The notes below the pieces were generated by a model. The model saw only the letters and a program-made list of their open reading frames with translations. It was not told the DNA's origin and made no database searches. The position numbers and the translations under genes were made by a program. A stretch of 64,000 nucleotides of DNA from Aeromicrobium sp. A1-2 (GTDB lineage Bacteria > Actinomycetota > Actinomycetes > Propionibacteriales > Nocardioidaceae). The stretch covers positions 186,001 to 250,000 of the forward strand of contig NZ_CP027482.1 in NCBI RefSeq assembly GCF_003443875.1. The letters run 5' to 3'. This document shows, one piece after another, positions 16,035 through 26,540 of the stretch; position 1 is the first letter of the stretch; the number at the start of each line of letters is the position of its first letter.

Positions 16035-16394
16035 GTGACGGCCTATACGCCGATCCTCGTGCTGGGAGCCATCGCTGCCGCATTCGCAGTCGGCAGCATC
16101 GCGATGGCGCCGCTCACCGGCCCCAAGCGATACAACCGCGCGAAGCTGGACCGCTATGAGTCCGGCATCGAGCCGAGCCCGCTGCCCGAGGGTGGCGGCA
16201 AGGTGTCGATCCGCTACTTCATCATTGCGATGCTGTTCATCGTGTTCGACATCGAGATCATCTTCCTCTACCCGTTCGCGGTCGCCTTCGACTCGCTCGG
16301 CTGGTTCGGTCTGATCGAGATGTTCGTGTTCATGCTGACGGTGTTCATCGCCTATGCCTACGTCTGGCGCCGTGGAGGCCTCGAATGGGACTGA
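16035..16394 (+). CDS. nuoA: NADH-quinone oxidoreductase subunit A
   Basis: A 119-residue three-helix membrane subunit of complex I that helps shape the quinone channel together with NuoH and NuoJ. The loop signature KLDRYESGIEP with RYFIIAMLFIVFDIEIIFLY carries the conserved acidic residues (FDIEI) of the second helix. GTG start at 16035 behind GGGAGG. First gene of a 14-gene operon; Crp-type boxes lie upstream. Confidence 0.97.
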   Translation: MTAYTPILVLGAIAAAFAVGSIAMAPLTGPKRYNRAKLDRYESGIEPSPLPEGGGKVSIRYFIIAMLFIVFDIEIIFLYPFAVAFDSLGWFGLIEMFVFMLTVFIAYAYVWRRGGLEWD

Positions 16395-16460
16395 GCGAAG
16401 CGAAGTCCCCAACAAAGATGGCACGTCGCGGGACCCGCGTCGGCCCGGAGCGAAGCGAGG
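16393..16460. repeat. Two copies of a GAGCGAAGCGARG repeat in the nuoA-nuoB gap
   Basis: GAGCGAAGCGAAG at 16393-16405 (overlapping the nuoA stop) and GAGCGAAGCGAGG at 16448-16460, with a small CGCGG-GAC-CCGCG hairpin between them. The 72-nt nuoA-nuoB gap is much longer than other gaps of this operon and consists largely of this arrangement. Confidence 0.6.
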
Positions 16461-16466
16461 ACCGAC

Positions 16467-17021
16467 GTGGGAATTGAAGAAAAGCTGCCATCGGGAGTTC
16501 TGCTCTCGACCGTCGAAGGCCTGGCGGGCTACATGCGCAAGGCCTCGTTCTGGCCCGCGACGTTCGGCCTTGCGTGCTGCGCGATCGAGATGATGACCTT
16601 CGGTGCACCGCGATTCGACTCCGCGCGCTTCGGCATGGAGGTCTTCCGCCCCTCGCCGCGTCAGGCCGACCTGATGATCGTCGCGGGTCGGGTCAGCAAC
16701 AAGATGGCTCCGGTCCTGCGCCAGATCTACGACCAGATGGCCGGCCCCAAGTACGTCCTCGCGATGGGCGTCTGCGCCAGCTCGGGCGGCATGTTCAACA
16801 ACTATGCGATCGTGCAGGGCGTCGACCATGTCGTCCCCGTCGACATGTACCTGCCGGGCTGCCCGCCGCGCCCCGAGATGCTGATCGACGCGATCCTCAA
16901 GCTGCACGACCAGATCCAGCACCAGAAGCTGGGCGTCAACCGGCTCAACGAAATCAAGCAGGACGAGAAGGTCGCGATGCTCGCCACGCCGACCTCCGCG
17001 ATGAAGGGCCTGATGCGCTGA
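16467..17021 (+). CDS. nuoB: NADH-quinone oxidoreductase subunit B
   Basis: A 184-residue peripheral-arm subunit that holds cluster N2, the last FeS centre before the quinone. All four N2 cysteines are visible: the CC pair in [20 protein letters not shown], and the last in [10 protein letters not shown]. The ~25 residues after the conserved core ([17 protein letters not shown]) are a short extension typical of actinobacteria. GTG start. The stop shares one base with the nuoC start (TGATG). Confidence 0.97.
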   Translation: MGIEEKLPSGVLLSTVEGLAGYMRKASFWPATFGLACCAIEMMTFGAPRFDSARFGMEVFRPSPRQADLMIVAGRVSNKMAPVLRQIYDQMAGPKYVLAMGVCASSGGMFNNYAIVQGVDHVVPVDMYLPGCPPRPEMLIDAILKLHDQIQHQKLGVNRLNEIKQDEKVAMLATPTSAMKGLMR

Positions 17022-17770
17022 TGGTCGATGCCAAGGGCAACAAGGACGAGAAGGATGCGGGCACCAAGACGCAGGACGGCTCGCACGAGACCCAGGCCGA
17101 GTTGGTGCGTGCCGGCACCACGCAGCTCGAGGTCGTCGAGGTCCGCGAAGGCGCGTTCGGTGCCCACGGCACCGGCGACACCAGCGGCTTCGGCGGGCTG
17201 ACCCGGCCGGTCATGATGCCCGGGGCGAGCCAGCAGCCCTACGGAGGCTGGTACGACGAGGTCGCCGACCAGCTCGCGACGATCACCGAGATCGAGGGCG
17301 CGATCGAGAAGGTCGTCGTCGACCGCGGCGAGATCACGTTCTACGTCCGGCGTCAGCTCCTGCTCGAGACCGTGACCCACCTGCGCAACGACCCGGTCCT
17401 GCGGTTCGAGTTCTGCTCCAGCCTCAGCGGCGTCCACTTCCCGCACGAGACGGGCCGCGAGCTGCATGTCGCCTACCACCTGCTGTCGATGACCCACAAC
17501 CGGCGGATCCGCCTGGAGGTCACGGCACCCGAGGAGGATCCGCACATCCCCAGCGTCGTCAGCATCTACCCGACGGCGGACTGGCAGGAGCGGGAGGCCT
17601 GGGACTTCTTCGGGATCATCTTCGACGGCCACCCCGGTCTGACCCGCATCCTGATGCCGGACGACTGGCCCGGACACCCCCAGCGCAAGGACTACCCACT
17701 GGGTGGAATTCCCGTGGAGTACAAGGGCGGGACGATCGCCCCACCGGACCAGCGGAGGAGCTATTCATGA
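17021..17770 (+). CDS. nuoC: NADH-quinone oxidoreductase subunit C
   Basis: A 249-residue NuoC (30 kDa) subunit of the peripheral arm. The conserved core runs from about residue 85 to 240, with the signature [18 protein letters not shown] and [20 protein letters not shown]. The first ~70 residues are a hydrophilic, charged extension ([16 protein letters not shown] and so on) beyond the family core. The ATG at 17021 overlaps the nuoB stop by one base; the larger frame upstream is a shadow of nuoB. Confidence 0.96.
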   Translation: MVDAKGNKDEKDAGTKTQDGSHETQAELVRAGTTQLEVVEVREGAFGAHGTGDTSGFGGLTRPVMMPGASQQPYGGWYDEVADQLATITEIEGAIEKVVVDRGEITFYVRRQLLLETVTHLRNDPVLRFEFCSSLSGVHFPHETGRELHVAYHLLSMTHNRRIRLEVTAPEEDPHIPSVVSIYPTADWQEREAWDFFGIIFDGHPGLTRILMPDDWPGHPQRKDYPLGGIPVEYKGGTIAPPDQRRSYS

Positions 17771-19095
17771 GCGCGACAACTGATCCTTACGCCGGCACCA
17801 CAGACTCCAGCGAGGGCACGGTCTTCACCGTCACCGGCCAGGACTGGGACACGATCGACGCCGCGGCGGTCGAGGGTGACCACCTGGTCATCAACATGGG
17901 GCCGCAGCACCCGTCAACCCACGGCGTGCTCCGGCTCGTGCTCGAGATCGACGGCGAGACCGTCCGTGACGCGCGGGCTGGCATCGGCTACCTGCACACC
18001 GGCATCGAGAAGAACATGGAGTTCCGCACCTGGACCCAGGGCGTGACGTTCTGCACCCGGATGGACTACGTCGCGCCGTTCTCCAACGAGGCCGCGTACG
18101 TCATGGCGGTCGAGCGGCTGCTCGACATCGAGGTGCCCGAGAAGGCGCAGGCGATGCGTGTCCTGTTGCTCGAGCTCAACCGGATCTCCTCGCACCTGGT
18201 CTGTCTCGCGACGGGTGGCATGGAGATCGGCGCACTGACGGTCATGACGTGTGGCTTCCGCGACCGCGAGCTGATCCTTGACCTGTTCGAGATGATCACC
18301 GGCCTGCGCATGAACCACGCGTTCTTCCGCCCCGGTGGCGTTGCCCAGGACCTGCCCGACGGCGCGATCGAAAAGATCCGCTCGACCGTGCGGCTGCTCA
18401 AGAAGCGCCTGCCCGAGTACGCGGCGCTGTGCAACGCCAACCCGATCTTCAAGGCCCGGCTGAAGGGCGTGGGCCACCTTGACCTCGCAGGCTGCCTGGC
18501 ACTGGGTCTGACCGGTCCGGTGCTCCGCGCGACCGGCTACGACTGGGACCTGCGCAAGAAGCAGCCCTACTGGGGCTACGAGACGTACGACTTCGACGTC
18601 GTGACGCGCGACGAGCCGGACGCCTACGGCCGGTTCCGGGTGCGTCTGGACGAGATGTGGGAGTCCATCAAGATTGTCGAGCAGGCCACCGAGCGTCTCG
18701 CCGGCATGGAGGGTCAGCCCGTCATGGTCGCCGACAAGAAGATCGCCTGGCCCTCGCAGCTCAGTGTCGGCTCGGACGGTCAGGGCAACTCCGCCGAGCA
18801 CATCAAGCACATCATGGGTGAGTCGATGGAAGCGTTGATCCACCACTTCAAGATCGTGACGGAAGGCTTCCGGGTGCCTGCCGGCCAGGCCTACGCCAGC
18901 ATCGAGTCGCCGCGTGGTGAGATCGGCTGCCACGCAGTGTCCGACGGAGGCACGCGCCCCTATCGGGCCCACTTCCGCGACCCGTCGTTCATCAACCTCC
19001 AGGGCACCTCGGTCATGAGCGAGGGCGGCATGCTCTCGGACGTCATCGTCGCGATCGCCAGCATCGACCCCGTCATGGGTGGAGTTGATCGCTGA
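17767..19095 (+). CDS. nuoD: NADH-quinone oxidoreductase subunit D
   Basis: A 442-residue 49-kDa subunit that forms the quinone-binding pocket next to N2. The N-terminal hairpin [20 protein letters not shown] carries the histidine that contacts the quinone head. [12 protein letters not shown] follows, and the family C-terminus [17 protein letters not shown] is intact. ATGA overlap with nuoC. This is the only nuoD in the window, which matters for the second nuo cluster. Confidence 0.97.
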   Translation: MSATTDPYAGTTDSSEGTVFTVTGQDWDTIDAAAVEGDHLVINMGPQHPSTHGVLRLVLEIDGETVRDARAGIGYLHTGIEKNMEFRTWTQGVTFCTRMDYVAPFSNEAAYVMAVERLLDIEVPEKAQAMRVLLLELNRISSHLVCLATGGMEIGALTVMTCGFRDRELILDLFEMITGLRMNHAFFRPGGVAQDLPDGAIEKIRSTVRLLKKRLPEYAALCNANPIFKARLKGVGHLDLAGCLALGLTGPVLRATGYDWDLRKKQPYWGYETYDFDVVTRDEPDAYGRFRVRLDEMWESIKIVEQATERLAGMEGQPVMVADKKIAWPSQLSVGSDGQGNSAEHIKHIMGESMEALIHHFKIVTEGFRVPAGQAYASIESPRGEIGCHAVSDGGTRPYRAHFRDPSFINLQGTSVMSEGGMLSDVIVAIASIDPVMGGVDR

Positions 19096-19883
19096 TGACA
19101 CTCACCGAGACCACGATCGGCGAGCTCATGGAGCTCGCGGGCCGCTACCCGCAGGCGCGTAGCGCGCTGCTACCGATGCTGCACCTGATCCAGTCGGCCG
19201 AGGGCAACGTCACCAATGAGGGCATCGAGATCTGCGCCGACATCCTCGGCATCAGCGCCGCGGAGGTCTCGGGCGTCTCGACGTTCTACACGATGTACAA
19301 GCGCCGCCCCATGGGTGAGCACCACGTGGGCGTCTGCACCAACACGCTGTGCGCCGTGATGGGTGGCGACCTGATCTTCGAACGACTCAAGGGACACCTC
19401 GACGTCGGCAACGACGAGACCACCGAGGACGGCAAGGTCACCCTCGAGCACATCGAGTGCAATGCGGCCTGCGACTTCGCTCCGGTCATGACGGTCAACT
19501 GGGAGTTCTTCGACAACCAGACGCCCGAGTCGGCCGTCGAGGTCGTCGACAAGCTGCGAGCCGGTGAGCCGGTCCAGGCCACCCGTGGCGCGACGATCAC
19601 GTCGTGGCGCGAGGCCGAACGGGTGCTTGCGGGCTTTGAGGACGGCCTCGCCGACGAGGGGCCGGCCGCCGCCGGACCGTCGCTGGCAGGGCTCGAGATC
19701 GCCGCGGCGAATGGATGGGCGGCGCCGTCGATCCAGGACGCCAAGGAGGCACCCGCCACGGGTGAACCGGTCGCGGGAACCAAGCAGGGCGCCGCGGAGC
19801 AGGCGGACACCGCACGAGCGGAGTCCGAGACCACGGCCGAGGAGTCTCCCGCGGAGACGGCCAAGGAGGGCAAGGATGACTGA
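19095..19883 (+). CDS. nuoE: NADH-quinone oxidoreductase subunit E
   Basis: A 262-residue subunit of the NADH-oxidising module. The thioredoxin-like [2Fe-2S] domain has its four cysteines in VCTNTLCAVMGG (about residues 77-88) and ECNAACDFAP (about 118-127). The core ends near residue 190. The remaining ~70 residues are a low-complexity Ala/Glu/Thr-rich tail not found in short family members. The ATG shares one base with the nuoD stop, and the C-terminus overlaps nuoF by 8 nt. Confidence 0.96.
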   Translation: MTLTETTIGELMELAGRYPQARSALLPMLHLIQSAEGNVTNEGIEICADILGISAAEVSGVSTFYTMYKRRPMGEHHVGVCTNTLCAVMGGDLIFERLKGHLDVGNDETTEDGKVTLEHIECNAACDFAPVMTVNWEFFDNQTPESAVEVVDKLRAGEPVQATRGATITSWREAERVLAGFEDGLADEGPAAAGPSLAGLEIAAANGWAAPSIQDAKEAPATGEPVAGTKQGAAEQADTARAESETTAEESPAETAKEGKDD

Positions 19884-21201
19884 CATGCTCACCCCGGTGC
19901 TCAGCGCCGACTGGGGCACCGATCGCGCCTGGACCCTCGAGGCGTACAAGAACGCCGGTGGCTATGGCGCGCTAGAGACCGCGCTCAAGATGGCGCCCGA
20001 CGACGTCATCGCGATGGTCAAGGAGTCCGGCCTCCGCGGACGTGGCGGTGCGGGATTCCCGACCGGCATGAAGTGGAGCTTCATCCCGCAGGCCCCCGAG
20101 ACGGTGGCGGGCAAGAAGCCCAAGTACCTCGTGGTCAACGCCGATGAGTCCGAGCCGGGCACCTGCAAGGACATCCCGCTCATGATGGCGACACCGCACA
20201 CCCTGATCGAGGGCGTCATCATCGCGGCCCACGCGATCCGCGCCAAGACCGCGTTCATCTACGTTCGTGGCGAGGTTCTGCACGTCGTCCGCCGGCTCCG
20301 CGCCGCCGCCCGCGAGGCCGCCGAGGCGGGCTACCTGGGCACCGACATTCTCGGTTCGGGGATCGACGTCGAGCTGATCATCCACGCCGGCGCCGGCGCC
20401 TACATCTGCGGCGAGGAGACTGCGCTCCTGGACTCGCTGGAAGGCCGACGGGGCCAGCCCCGGCTGCGCCCACCGTTCCCCGCGGTCGAGGGCCTGTACG
20501 CCTCGCCGACCGTCGTCAACAACGTCGAGTCGATCGCCTCGGTCCCGGCGATCATCCGCAACGGCATCGACTGGTTCGGCTCGATGGGCACCGAGAAGTC
20601 CAAGGGCTTCACGCTGTACTCCCTGTCCGGGCACGTCAATCGTCCCGGACAGTACGAGGCGCCGCTCGGGATCACGCTGCGCCAGCTGCTGGACCTCGGC
20701 GGCGGACTCCGTCCCGGCGCCGAGCTCAAGTTCTGGACGCCCGGGGGTTCCTCGACGCCGATCCTGACCGCCGAGCACCTCGATGTCCCGCTGGACTACG
20801 AGGCTGTCGGCGCGGCCGGGTCGATGCTGGGCACCAAGGCGCTGCAGATCTTCGACCAGTCGACATCGGTCGTGCGCTGCGTCCTGCGTTGGACCGAGTT
20901 CTACAAGCACGAGTCGTGCGGCAAGTGCACGCCATGCCGCGAGGGGACGTTCTGGCTCGTCCAGGTTCTGGAGCGGCTCGACCGAGGGCAGGGACGAGAA
21001 GGCGACATCGAGCTGCTGATCGACCTCTGCGAGAACATCCTCGGTCGCGCCTTCTGCGCGCTGGGCGATGGCGCGACCAGCCCCATCACCTCGGCGATCC
21101 AGCACTTCCGCGAGGAGTTCGAAGCCGGCATGCACACTCCATCGAGCGAGTTGTTCCCCCCGGCGGCATCCACCCTGTTCCCCCAGGAGGTCTCCGTATG
21201 A
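19876..21201 (+). CDS. nuoF: NADH-quinone oxidoreductase subunit F
   Basis: A 441-residue 51-kDa subunit that binds NADH and FMN and holds cluster N3. The nucleotide/FMN motifs are [16 protein letters not shown] (about residue 52) and [19 protein letters not shown] (about 172). The [4Fe-4S] ligands are in [12 protein letters not shown] plus a downstream cysteine (about 350-400). The ATG at 19876 overlaps nuoE by 8 nt and gives the usual N-terminus; the longer frame reads through nuoE. Confidence 0.97.
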   Translation: MTDMLTPVLSADWGTDRAWTLEAYKNAGGYGALETALKMAPDDVIAMVKESGLRGRGGAGFPTGMKWSFIPQAPETVAGKKPKYLVVNADESEPGTCKDIPLMMATPHTLIEGVIIAAHAIRAKTAFIYVRGEVLHVVRRLRAAAREAAEAGYLGTDILGSGIDVELIIHAGAGAYICGEETALLDSLEGRRGQPRLRPPFPAVEGLYASPTVVNNVESIASVPAIIRNGIDWFGSMGTEKSKGFTLYSLSGHVNRPGQYEAPLGITLRQLLDLGGGLRPGAELKFWTPGGSSTPILTAEHLDVPLDYEAVGAAGSMLGTKALQIFDQSTSVVRCVLRWTEFYKHESCGKCTPCREGTFWLVQVLERLDRGQGREGDIELLIDLCENILGRAFCALGDGATSPITSAIQHFREEFEAGMHTPSSELFPPAASTLFPQEVSV

Positions 21202-23612
21202 CCCTCGAGGCCACTCCCGACACGCAGGCACCCGTCGAGCTCGTCACGCTGACGATCGACGACGTCGAGGTCAGCGTCCCCAAGGGCACGCTGGTGATTC
21301 GCGCCGCCGAGCTGATCGGCACCGAGATCCCGCGGTTCTGCGACCACCCGCTCCTCGACCCGGTCGGCGCCTGCCGCCAATGCCTCGTCGACATCACTGA
21401 TGCCGGCAACGGCGGGGGATTCCCCAAGCCGCAGGCCTCGTGCACGATTGAGGTCGCCGCGGGCATGGTCGTCAAGACCCAGGTCACGTCGCCGATCGCC
21501 GAGAAGGCGCAGCGCGGCAACATGGAATTCCTGCTGATCAACCATCCGCTGGACTGCCCGGTCTGCGACAAGGGTGGCGAGTGCCCGCTGCAGAACCAGG
21601 CCATGACCCACGGTCAGGGCGAGACCCGGTTCACCGAGACCAAGCGGACCTTCCCCAAGCCCATCAAGGTCTCCGAGCAGGTGCTGCTCGACCGCGAGCG
21701 CTGCGTGCTGTGCGCCCGGTGCACGCGATTCTCCGAGCAGATCGCCGGTGACCCGTTCATCGCCCTGCTCGAGCGCGGCTCCGACCAGCAGGTCGGCATC
21801 TACGAGGAGGAGCCGTTCAGCTCCTACTTCTCCGGCAACACGATCCAGATCTGCCCGGTCGGCGCGCTGACCAGCGCGGACTACCGGTTCCGCTCGCGTC
21901 CGTTCGACCTGGTCTCGACCCCGTCGATCGCCGAGCACGACGCGAGCGGCTCAGCGATCCGGGTCGACCACCGCCGCGGCAAGGTCATGCGCCGGCTCGC
22001 CGGCAACGATCCCGAGGTCAACGAGGAGTGGATCACCGACAAGGACCGGTTCGCCTTCACCTACGCCACGGTCGGCGACCGCATCACGACCCCGCTGGTC
22101 CGCGACGCCGTCTCCGGGGAGCTCGAGCCGGCCTCCTGGCCGGCCGCCCTCGCCGCCGCGGCGCAGGGCCTGGCTGCCGCCGAGGGCAAGGTCGGTGTGC
22201 TGCCCGGTGGACGTCTGACCGCCGAGGACGCGTTCGCGTACAGCAAGTTCGCCCGCACCGTCCTGCGCACCAACGACATCGACTTCCGTGCGCGCGCGCA
22301 CTCCGACGAGGAGGCGCAGTTCCTGGCCTCACGCGTCGTCGCGACGTCGCTCGACGTGACCTACGCGGACCTGGAGCACGCATCGACCGTCGTCCTGGTC
22401 GGCTTCGAGCCCGAGGACGAGGCCGGCAGCATCTTCCTGCGCCTGCGCAGGGCCTCGCTGGCCGGTCGTCGGATCGTATCCATCGCGAGCCACACGACGC
22501 GTGGTCTGACCAAGATGTCCGGCGAGCTCGTGCCGACCCTGCCCGGTGGCGAGCCCGCCGCCCTCGAGTCGATCGACGTCGACGCCGACGCGATCTTCCT
22601 GGTTGGCGAGCGTCTCGCCTCCGTCAAGGGTGGCTTCAGCGCACTCGTTGCCGCAGCCGAACGGACCGGCGCCCGCATTGCGTGGATCCCGCGCCGTGCC
22701 GGAGATCGCGGCTCGGTCGAGGCTGGCTGCCTGCCCGAGCTGTTGCCCGGCGGTCGTCCGCTCGGCAACGTCGAGGCCCGCACGGACCTCGCTGCGGCGT
22801 GGGGCGTGCGCACGATCCCGGCCCGACGAGGACGCAACACCACCGCGATCTTCCAGGATGCGCGTCTCGGCACGGTTCGTGCACTGCTGATCGGTGGTGT
22901 CGAGATCGACGACCTTCCTGATCCGGCCGCGGCCCGTGCGGGACTCGACAAGGTCGGCTTCGTGGTCAGCCTGGAGGTCCGCCGCAGCGACGTCACGGCG
23001 GTCGCCGACGTCGTGCTGCCGATCGCCCCGGTCGTCGAGAAGCCCGGCATGTTCGTCAACTGGGAGGGCCGGGTCAGGACCTTCGGCGCCGTGCTCAACG
23101 AGCCCGGCTCGCTGACCGACATCCGTGTCCTCGCTGGCATCGCTGAGGAGATGGGCACGCCGCTCGGTTTCCGCACGGTCGCCCAGGCCCGTCAAGCGAT
23201 GACCGAGCTCGGTCCGTGGGACGGTGAGCGGGCTGCTGCGCCGACCGTCGCCGCCGGCAAGCCTGCCGCGGCCAAGCGGACCGTGGTGCTGGACACCTGG
23301 CGTCTGCTCGTCGACGACGGGCGAGGCCAGGACGGCCAGCTCGAGTTCAAGGCAACCGCGCGCCCTGCCGTGCTGCGGGCCAACGCCGCGACGCTCAAGG
23401 CCTTCGACGTCGAACCCGGCGGCGCCGCGACGTTGTCGACCGAGGTGGGCAGTGCGAGCTTCCCGACCGAGGTCGCCGACCTGCCCGATGGTGTCGTGTG
23501 GGCCCCGGCCAACTCCGGGGTGAGCCTGCGGGCTGCCCTGGGTGCCGGCTTCGGTGACCGCGTCACGCTGAGTCCGTCCGCAGAGCCGGGCAACGTCGGA
23601 GGAGCACGATGA
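21198..23612 (+). CDS. nuoG: NADH-quinone oxidoreductase subunit G
   Basis: An 804-residue 75-kDa subunit. N-terminal ferredoxin domain: cysteines in [20 protein letters not shown]; then the His/Cys N5 ligands in [17 protein letters not shown], and N4 ligands in [11 protein letters not shown] and IQICPVGAL. The molybdopterin-like domain follows. Where some bacteria carry the extra N7 cluster cysteines, this protein reads [14 protein letters not shown], with no cysteine, so N7 is absent. ATGA overlap with nuoF and with nuoH. Confidence 0.96.
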   Translation: MTLEATPDTQAPVELVTLTIDDVEVSVPKGTLVIRAAELIGTEIPRFCDHPLLDPVGACRQCLVDITDAGNGGGFPKPQASCTIEVAAGMVVKTQVTSPIAEKAQRGNMEFLLINHPLDCPVCDKGGECPLQNQAMTHGQGETRFTETKRTFPKPIKVSEQVLLDRERCVLCARCTRFSEQIAGDPFIALLERGSDQQVGIYEEEPFSSYFSGNTIQICPVGALTSADYRFRSRPFDLVSTPSIAEHDASGSAIRVDHRRGKVMRRLAGNDPEVNEEWITDKDRFAFTYATVGDRITTPLVRDAVSGELEPASWPAALAAAAQGLAAAEGKVGVLPGGRLTAEDAFAYSKFARTVLRTNDIDFRARAHSDEEAQFLASRVVATSLDVTYADLEHASTVVLVGFEPEDEAGSIFLRLRRASLAGRRIVSIASHTTRGLTKMSGELVPTLPGGEPAALESIDVDADAIFLVGERLASVKGGFSALVAAAERTGARIAWIPRRAGDRGSVEAGCLPELLPGGRPLGNVEARTDLAAAWGVRTIPARRGRNTTAIFQDARLGTVRALLIGGVEIDDLPDPAAARAGLDKVGFVVSLEVRRSDVTAVADVVLPIAPVVEKPGMFVNWEGRVRTFGAVLNEPGSLTDIRVLAGIAEEMGTPLGFRTVAQARQAMTELGPWDGERAAAPTVAAGKPAAAKRTVVLDTWRLLVDDGRGQDGQLEFKATARPAVLRANAATLKAFDVEPGGAATLSTEVGSASFPTEVADLPDGVVWAPANSGVSLRAALGAGFGDRVTLSPSAEPGNVGGAR

Positions 23613-24850
23613 GCGACATCTTCGGCAACGAACCGTTCTGGGTGATCTTGCTCAAGTCGGTCCTGATCTTCGTGGTGCTGGTCGTCTACACGCTGTTCAA
23701 CATCTGGTTCGAGCGGCGCGTCGTCGCCAAGATGCAGCACCGCATCGGACCCAACCGCAACGGGCCGTTCGGCCTCCTGCAGAGCCTCGCCGATGGCGTC
23801 AAGCTCGCGCTCAAGGAGGACATCGTCGTCAAGGCGGCGGACAAGTTCGTCTACATCCTCGCGCCGATCCTTGCGACGATCCCGGCCTTCCTGGCGTGGG
23901 CGGTCATCCCGTTCGGCCCCCAGGTCACGATCCCCTTCACCGACCAGAAGACCGTCCTCCAGCTCACGGACCTGCCGGTCGCAGTGCTCTACATCCTTGC
24001 GGTGACCTCGATCGGCATCTACGGCATCGTGCTCGCCGGCTGGGCCTCGGGCTCGATCTACGCCCTGCTGGGTGGCCTGCGCTCAAGCGCGCAGATGATC
24101 TCGTACGAAGTTGCGATGGGTCTGTCGTTCGTCTCGGTGTTCATGTACGCCGGCTCGATGTCGACCTCGGAGATCGTGTCTGCGCAGACCGACATGTGGT
24201 ACTTCCTGCCGCTGTTCCCGTCGTTTGTGATCTACGTCATCGCGATGGTCGGCGAGACCAACCGCGCGCCCTTCGACCTCCCCGAGGCCGAGGGCGAGCT
24301 GGTCGGTGGATTCCACACCGAGTACTCATCTCTGAAGTTCGCACTGTTCTTCCTCGCCGAGTACGTCAACATGGTGACGGTCTCCGCGCTCGCGACGACG
24401 CTGTTCCTCGGCGGCTGGCGAGCACCGTTCGGCATCGCCCAGGTCTGGGAAGGCGCCAACACCGGCTACTGGCCGCTGTTGTGGTTCTTCGGCAAGACCT
24501 TGGCCTTCATCTTCATGTTCGTGTGGCTGCGTGGCACGCTCCCGCGTCTGCGCTACGACCAGTTCATGAACTTCGGCTGGAAGGTCCTGATCCCCGTCTC
24601 GCTGGCGTGGATCGTGGCGGTCGCCTTCATCCGCAAGCTCAAGAGCGAGGACATGCTGGGCCAGCAGACCCTGTTGTGGGTCGCGATCGTGGCCGGTGTG
24701 CTGGTCCTGCTGACCTTCTTGATCCCGGAGAAGAAGGAGCCCGAGCCGGACCCCGGTGCGGTCTCCGAGCCCGACGAAGAGTTCGATGCCTTCGCGGGGG
24801 GCTATCCCGTCCCGCCCATCACCGAGCCACCCACCAGGAGCGCCCGATGA
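23609..24850 (+). CDS. nuoH: NADH-quinone oxidoreductase subunit H
   Basis: A 413-residue membrane subunit with eight or nine helices that links the quinone chamber to the proton channels. Conserved loops: [20 protein letters not shown], then [20 protein letters not shown] with [14 protein letters not shown]. The C-terminal ~35 residues are a hydrophilic Pro/Glu-rich tail. The stop overlaps a 12-codon frame that in turn overlaps nuoI. Confidence 0.97.
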   Translation: MSDIFGNEPFWVILLKSVLIFVVLVVYTLFNIWFERRVVAKMQHRIGPNRNGPFGLLQSLADGVKLALKEDIVVKAADKFVYILAPILATIPAFLAWAVIPFGPQVTIPFTDQKTVLQLTDLPVAVLYILAVTSIGIYGIVLAGWASGSIYALLGGLRSSAQMISYEVAMGLSFVSVFMYAGSMSTSEIVSAQTDMWYFLPLFPSFVIYVIAMVGETNRAPFDLPEAEGELVGGFHTEYSSLKFALFFLAEYVNMVTVSALATTLFLGGWRAPFGIAQVWEGANTGYWPLLWFFGKTLAFIFMFVWLRGTLPRLRYDQFMNFGWKVLIPVSLAWIVAVAFIRKLKSEDMLGQQTLLWVAIVAGVLVLLTFLIPEKKEPEPDPGAVSEPDEEFDAFAGGYPVPPITEPPTRSAR

Positions 24851-24885
24851 GTGAGCCACAGCGAATGAATCAGGTGACGACATGA
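24847..24885 (+). CDS. 12-codon coupling ORF between nuoH and nuoI
   Basis: ATG at 24847 overlaps the nuoH stop (ATGA); the frame runs 12 codons and its own stop overlaps the nuoI ATG (again ATGA). Sequence [12 protein letters not shown]. It looks like a translational bridge that carries ribosomes from nuoH to nuoI rather than a gene with a peptide function. It could also be chance. Confidence 0.35.
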   Translation: MSEPQRMNQVTT

Positions 24886-25472
24886 GCAATCCCATCCGCG
24901 AGACGCTCTGGGACCCGATCGCTGGTTTCGGCGTGACGTTCCGGACCATGTTCCGCAAGCCCGTCACCGAGCAGTACCCCGAGGTGAAGGTCCCGACCGC
25001 ACCCCGGTTCCACGGCCGGCACCAGCTCAACCGGTGGCCCGACGGGCTGGAGAAGTGCATCGGCTGTGAGCTGTGCGCGTGGGCCTGTCCCGCGGACGCG
25101 ATCTACGTCGAGGGTGCCTCCAACACCGAGGGCGATCGGCACAGCCCGGGTGAGCGCTACGGCAGCGTCTACCAGATCAACTACCTGCGCTGCATCCTGT
25201 GCGGACTGTGCATCGAGGCGTGCCCGACCCGGGCGCTGACGATGACCAACGAGTACGAGCTGGCCGACAACAACCGCGAAGACCTGATCTACGAGAAGAA
25301 CGACCTGCTGGCACCGCTGCTGCCGGGCATGGTCGAGCCGCCGCACGAGATGATGATCAGCGACGACCACCAGGACTACTACCGGGGCAAATCGCTGCCG
25401 ATCTTCCCGGTCGAGTCGACGGGCGTCGCTCCGACGGGCTCAACGGACGTCGAGCCGGGGGTGGACCGATGA
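24882..25472 (+). CDS. nuoI: NADH-quinone oxidoreductase subunit I
   Basis: A 196-residue ferredoxin-like subunit with two [4Fe-4S] clusters (N6a and N6b). Motif 1 is [17 protein letters not shown] (about residue 53) and motif 2 [17 protein letters not shown] (about 105). The N-terminal amphipathic stretch and the [13 protein letters not shown] loop are typical. The C-terminal ~45 residues are a variable tail. Confidence 0.97.
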   Translation: MSNPIRETLWDPIAGFGVTFRTMFRKPVTEQYPEVKVPTAPRFHGRHQLNRWPDGLEKCIGCELCAWACPADAIYVEGASNTEGDRHSPGERYGSVYQINYLRCILCGLCIEACPTRALTMTNEYELADNNREDLIYEKNDLLAPLLPGMVEPPHEMMISDDHQDYYRGKSLPIFPVESTGVAPTGSTDVEPGVDR

Positions 25473-26239
25473 CGACATTCTGGTTGCTGGCCCCGATCAT
25501 GGTGATCGCGGCGCTGGGGTTGATCTTCTCCCGCAAGGCCGTCCACGCCGCGCTCAGTCTTGCGGTCGTGATGATCAGCCTCGCGGTGCTCTACGCGGCA
25601 CTGGACGCGCCCTTCCTCTTCGCGGTGCAGATCATCGTCTACACCGGCGCGATCATGATGCTGTTCCTGTTCGTGCTGATGCTGGTCGGCGTCGACGCCT
25701 CGGAGTCGCTCAAGGAGACGATCGCCGGACAGCGTCTGGCCGCGGCAGTGATCGGACTGATCTTCGGTGTCACGATCGTGCTCGCGGTCGGCCAGACCGT
25801 CTCCGGCGCCGTGACAGGCCTGCAGGCCGCCAACGGCAACGGCAACCCGTACGGCCTCAGTGAGCTGCTGTTCGGCAAGTACGTCCTGGCTTTCGAGTTC
25901 ACCAGCGCTCTGCTGATCACCGCCGCCCTCGGCGCAATGGTGCTGGCCCACAAGGAACGCCTGACGCCGCGACACTCGCAGGCTGACATCGCCGCACGCC
26001 GGATGCGCGAGTACGCCGAGTCCGGCCGCCACCCCGGCCCGTTGCCGACGCCGGGCGTGTTCGCCCGGCACAACGCGGTCGACACCCCAGCTCTGCTGCC
26101 GGACGGCACGCCGTTGGCGTCCTCGATCTCCTCGAGCCTGGTGGCCCGTGGACAGGTTCGAGGCGGCTTCGACGAGGACGTAGACAAGGTCGTCAACCAG
26201 CTCGAGGACGAAGAAGAGTCGTTCGGAGGAGAAAAGTGA
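25469..26239 (+). CDS. nuoJ: NADH-quinone oxidoreductase subunit J
   Basis: A 256-residue membrane subunit with five helices in the first ~170 residues, including [20 protein letters not shown], which forms the pi-bulge helix near the quinone end. The C-terminal ~90 residues are a hydrophilic extension (ending [13 protein letters not shown]) absent from short NuoJ proteins. ATGA-type overlap with nuoI; the longer frame upstream is a nuoI shadow. Confidence 0.96.
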   Translation: MTTFWLLAPIMVIAALGLIFSRKAVHAALSLAVVMISLAVLYAALDAPFLFAVQIIVYTGAIMMLFLFVLMLVGVDASESLKETIAGQRLAAAVIGLIFGVTIVLAVGQTVSGAVTGLQAANGNGNPYGLSELLFGKYVLAFEFTSALLITAALGAMVLAHKERLTPRHSQADIAARRMREYAESGRHPGPLPTPGVFARHNAVDTPALLPDGTPLASSISSSLVARGQVRGGFDEDVDKVVNQLEDEEESFGGEK

Positions 26240-26529
26240 ACGAGTACATCACTCTCTCGCTGATCCTCTTCACGATCGGTGCGGTAGGCGTCCTGGTGCG
26301 CCGCAACGCGATCGTCGTCTTCATGTGCATCGAGCTGATGCTCAACGCGACGAACCTCGCGTTCGTCAGCTTCTCCCGGCAGCACGGCAACCTTGACGGG
26401 CAGGTGGCCGCCTTCTTCGTGATGGTGGTCGCGGCTGCCGAGGTCGTCGTCGGTCTGTCCATCATCGTGTCCATCTATCGCACGCGTCGTTCGACCTCGG
26501 TCGACGAGGCGAGCCTGCTGAAGTCCTAA
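26236..26529 (+). CDS. nuoK: NADH-quinone oxidoreductase subunit K
   Basis: A 97-residue three-helix membrane subunit. Both channel glutamates are visible: in [12 protein letters not shown] (helix 2) and [10 protein letters not shown] (helix 3). GTG start overlaps the nuoJ stop by 4 nt. Confidence 0.97.
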   Translation: MNEYITLSLILFTIGAVGVLVRRNAIVVFMCIELMLNATNLAFVSFSRQHGNLDGQVAAFFVMVVAAAEVVVGLSIIVSIYRTRRSTSVDEASLLKS

Positions 26530-26540
26530 GGGGTCACACG

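Noticed and set aside
24847..24885. Functional micropeptide between nuoH and nuoI
   Set aside because: The 12 residues have no recognisable feature; the double ATGA overlap explains the frame better as translational coupling.
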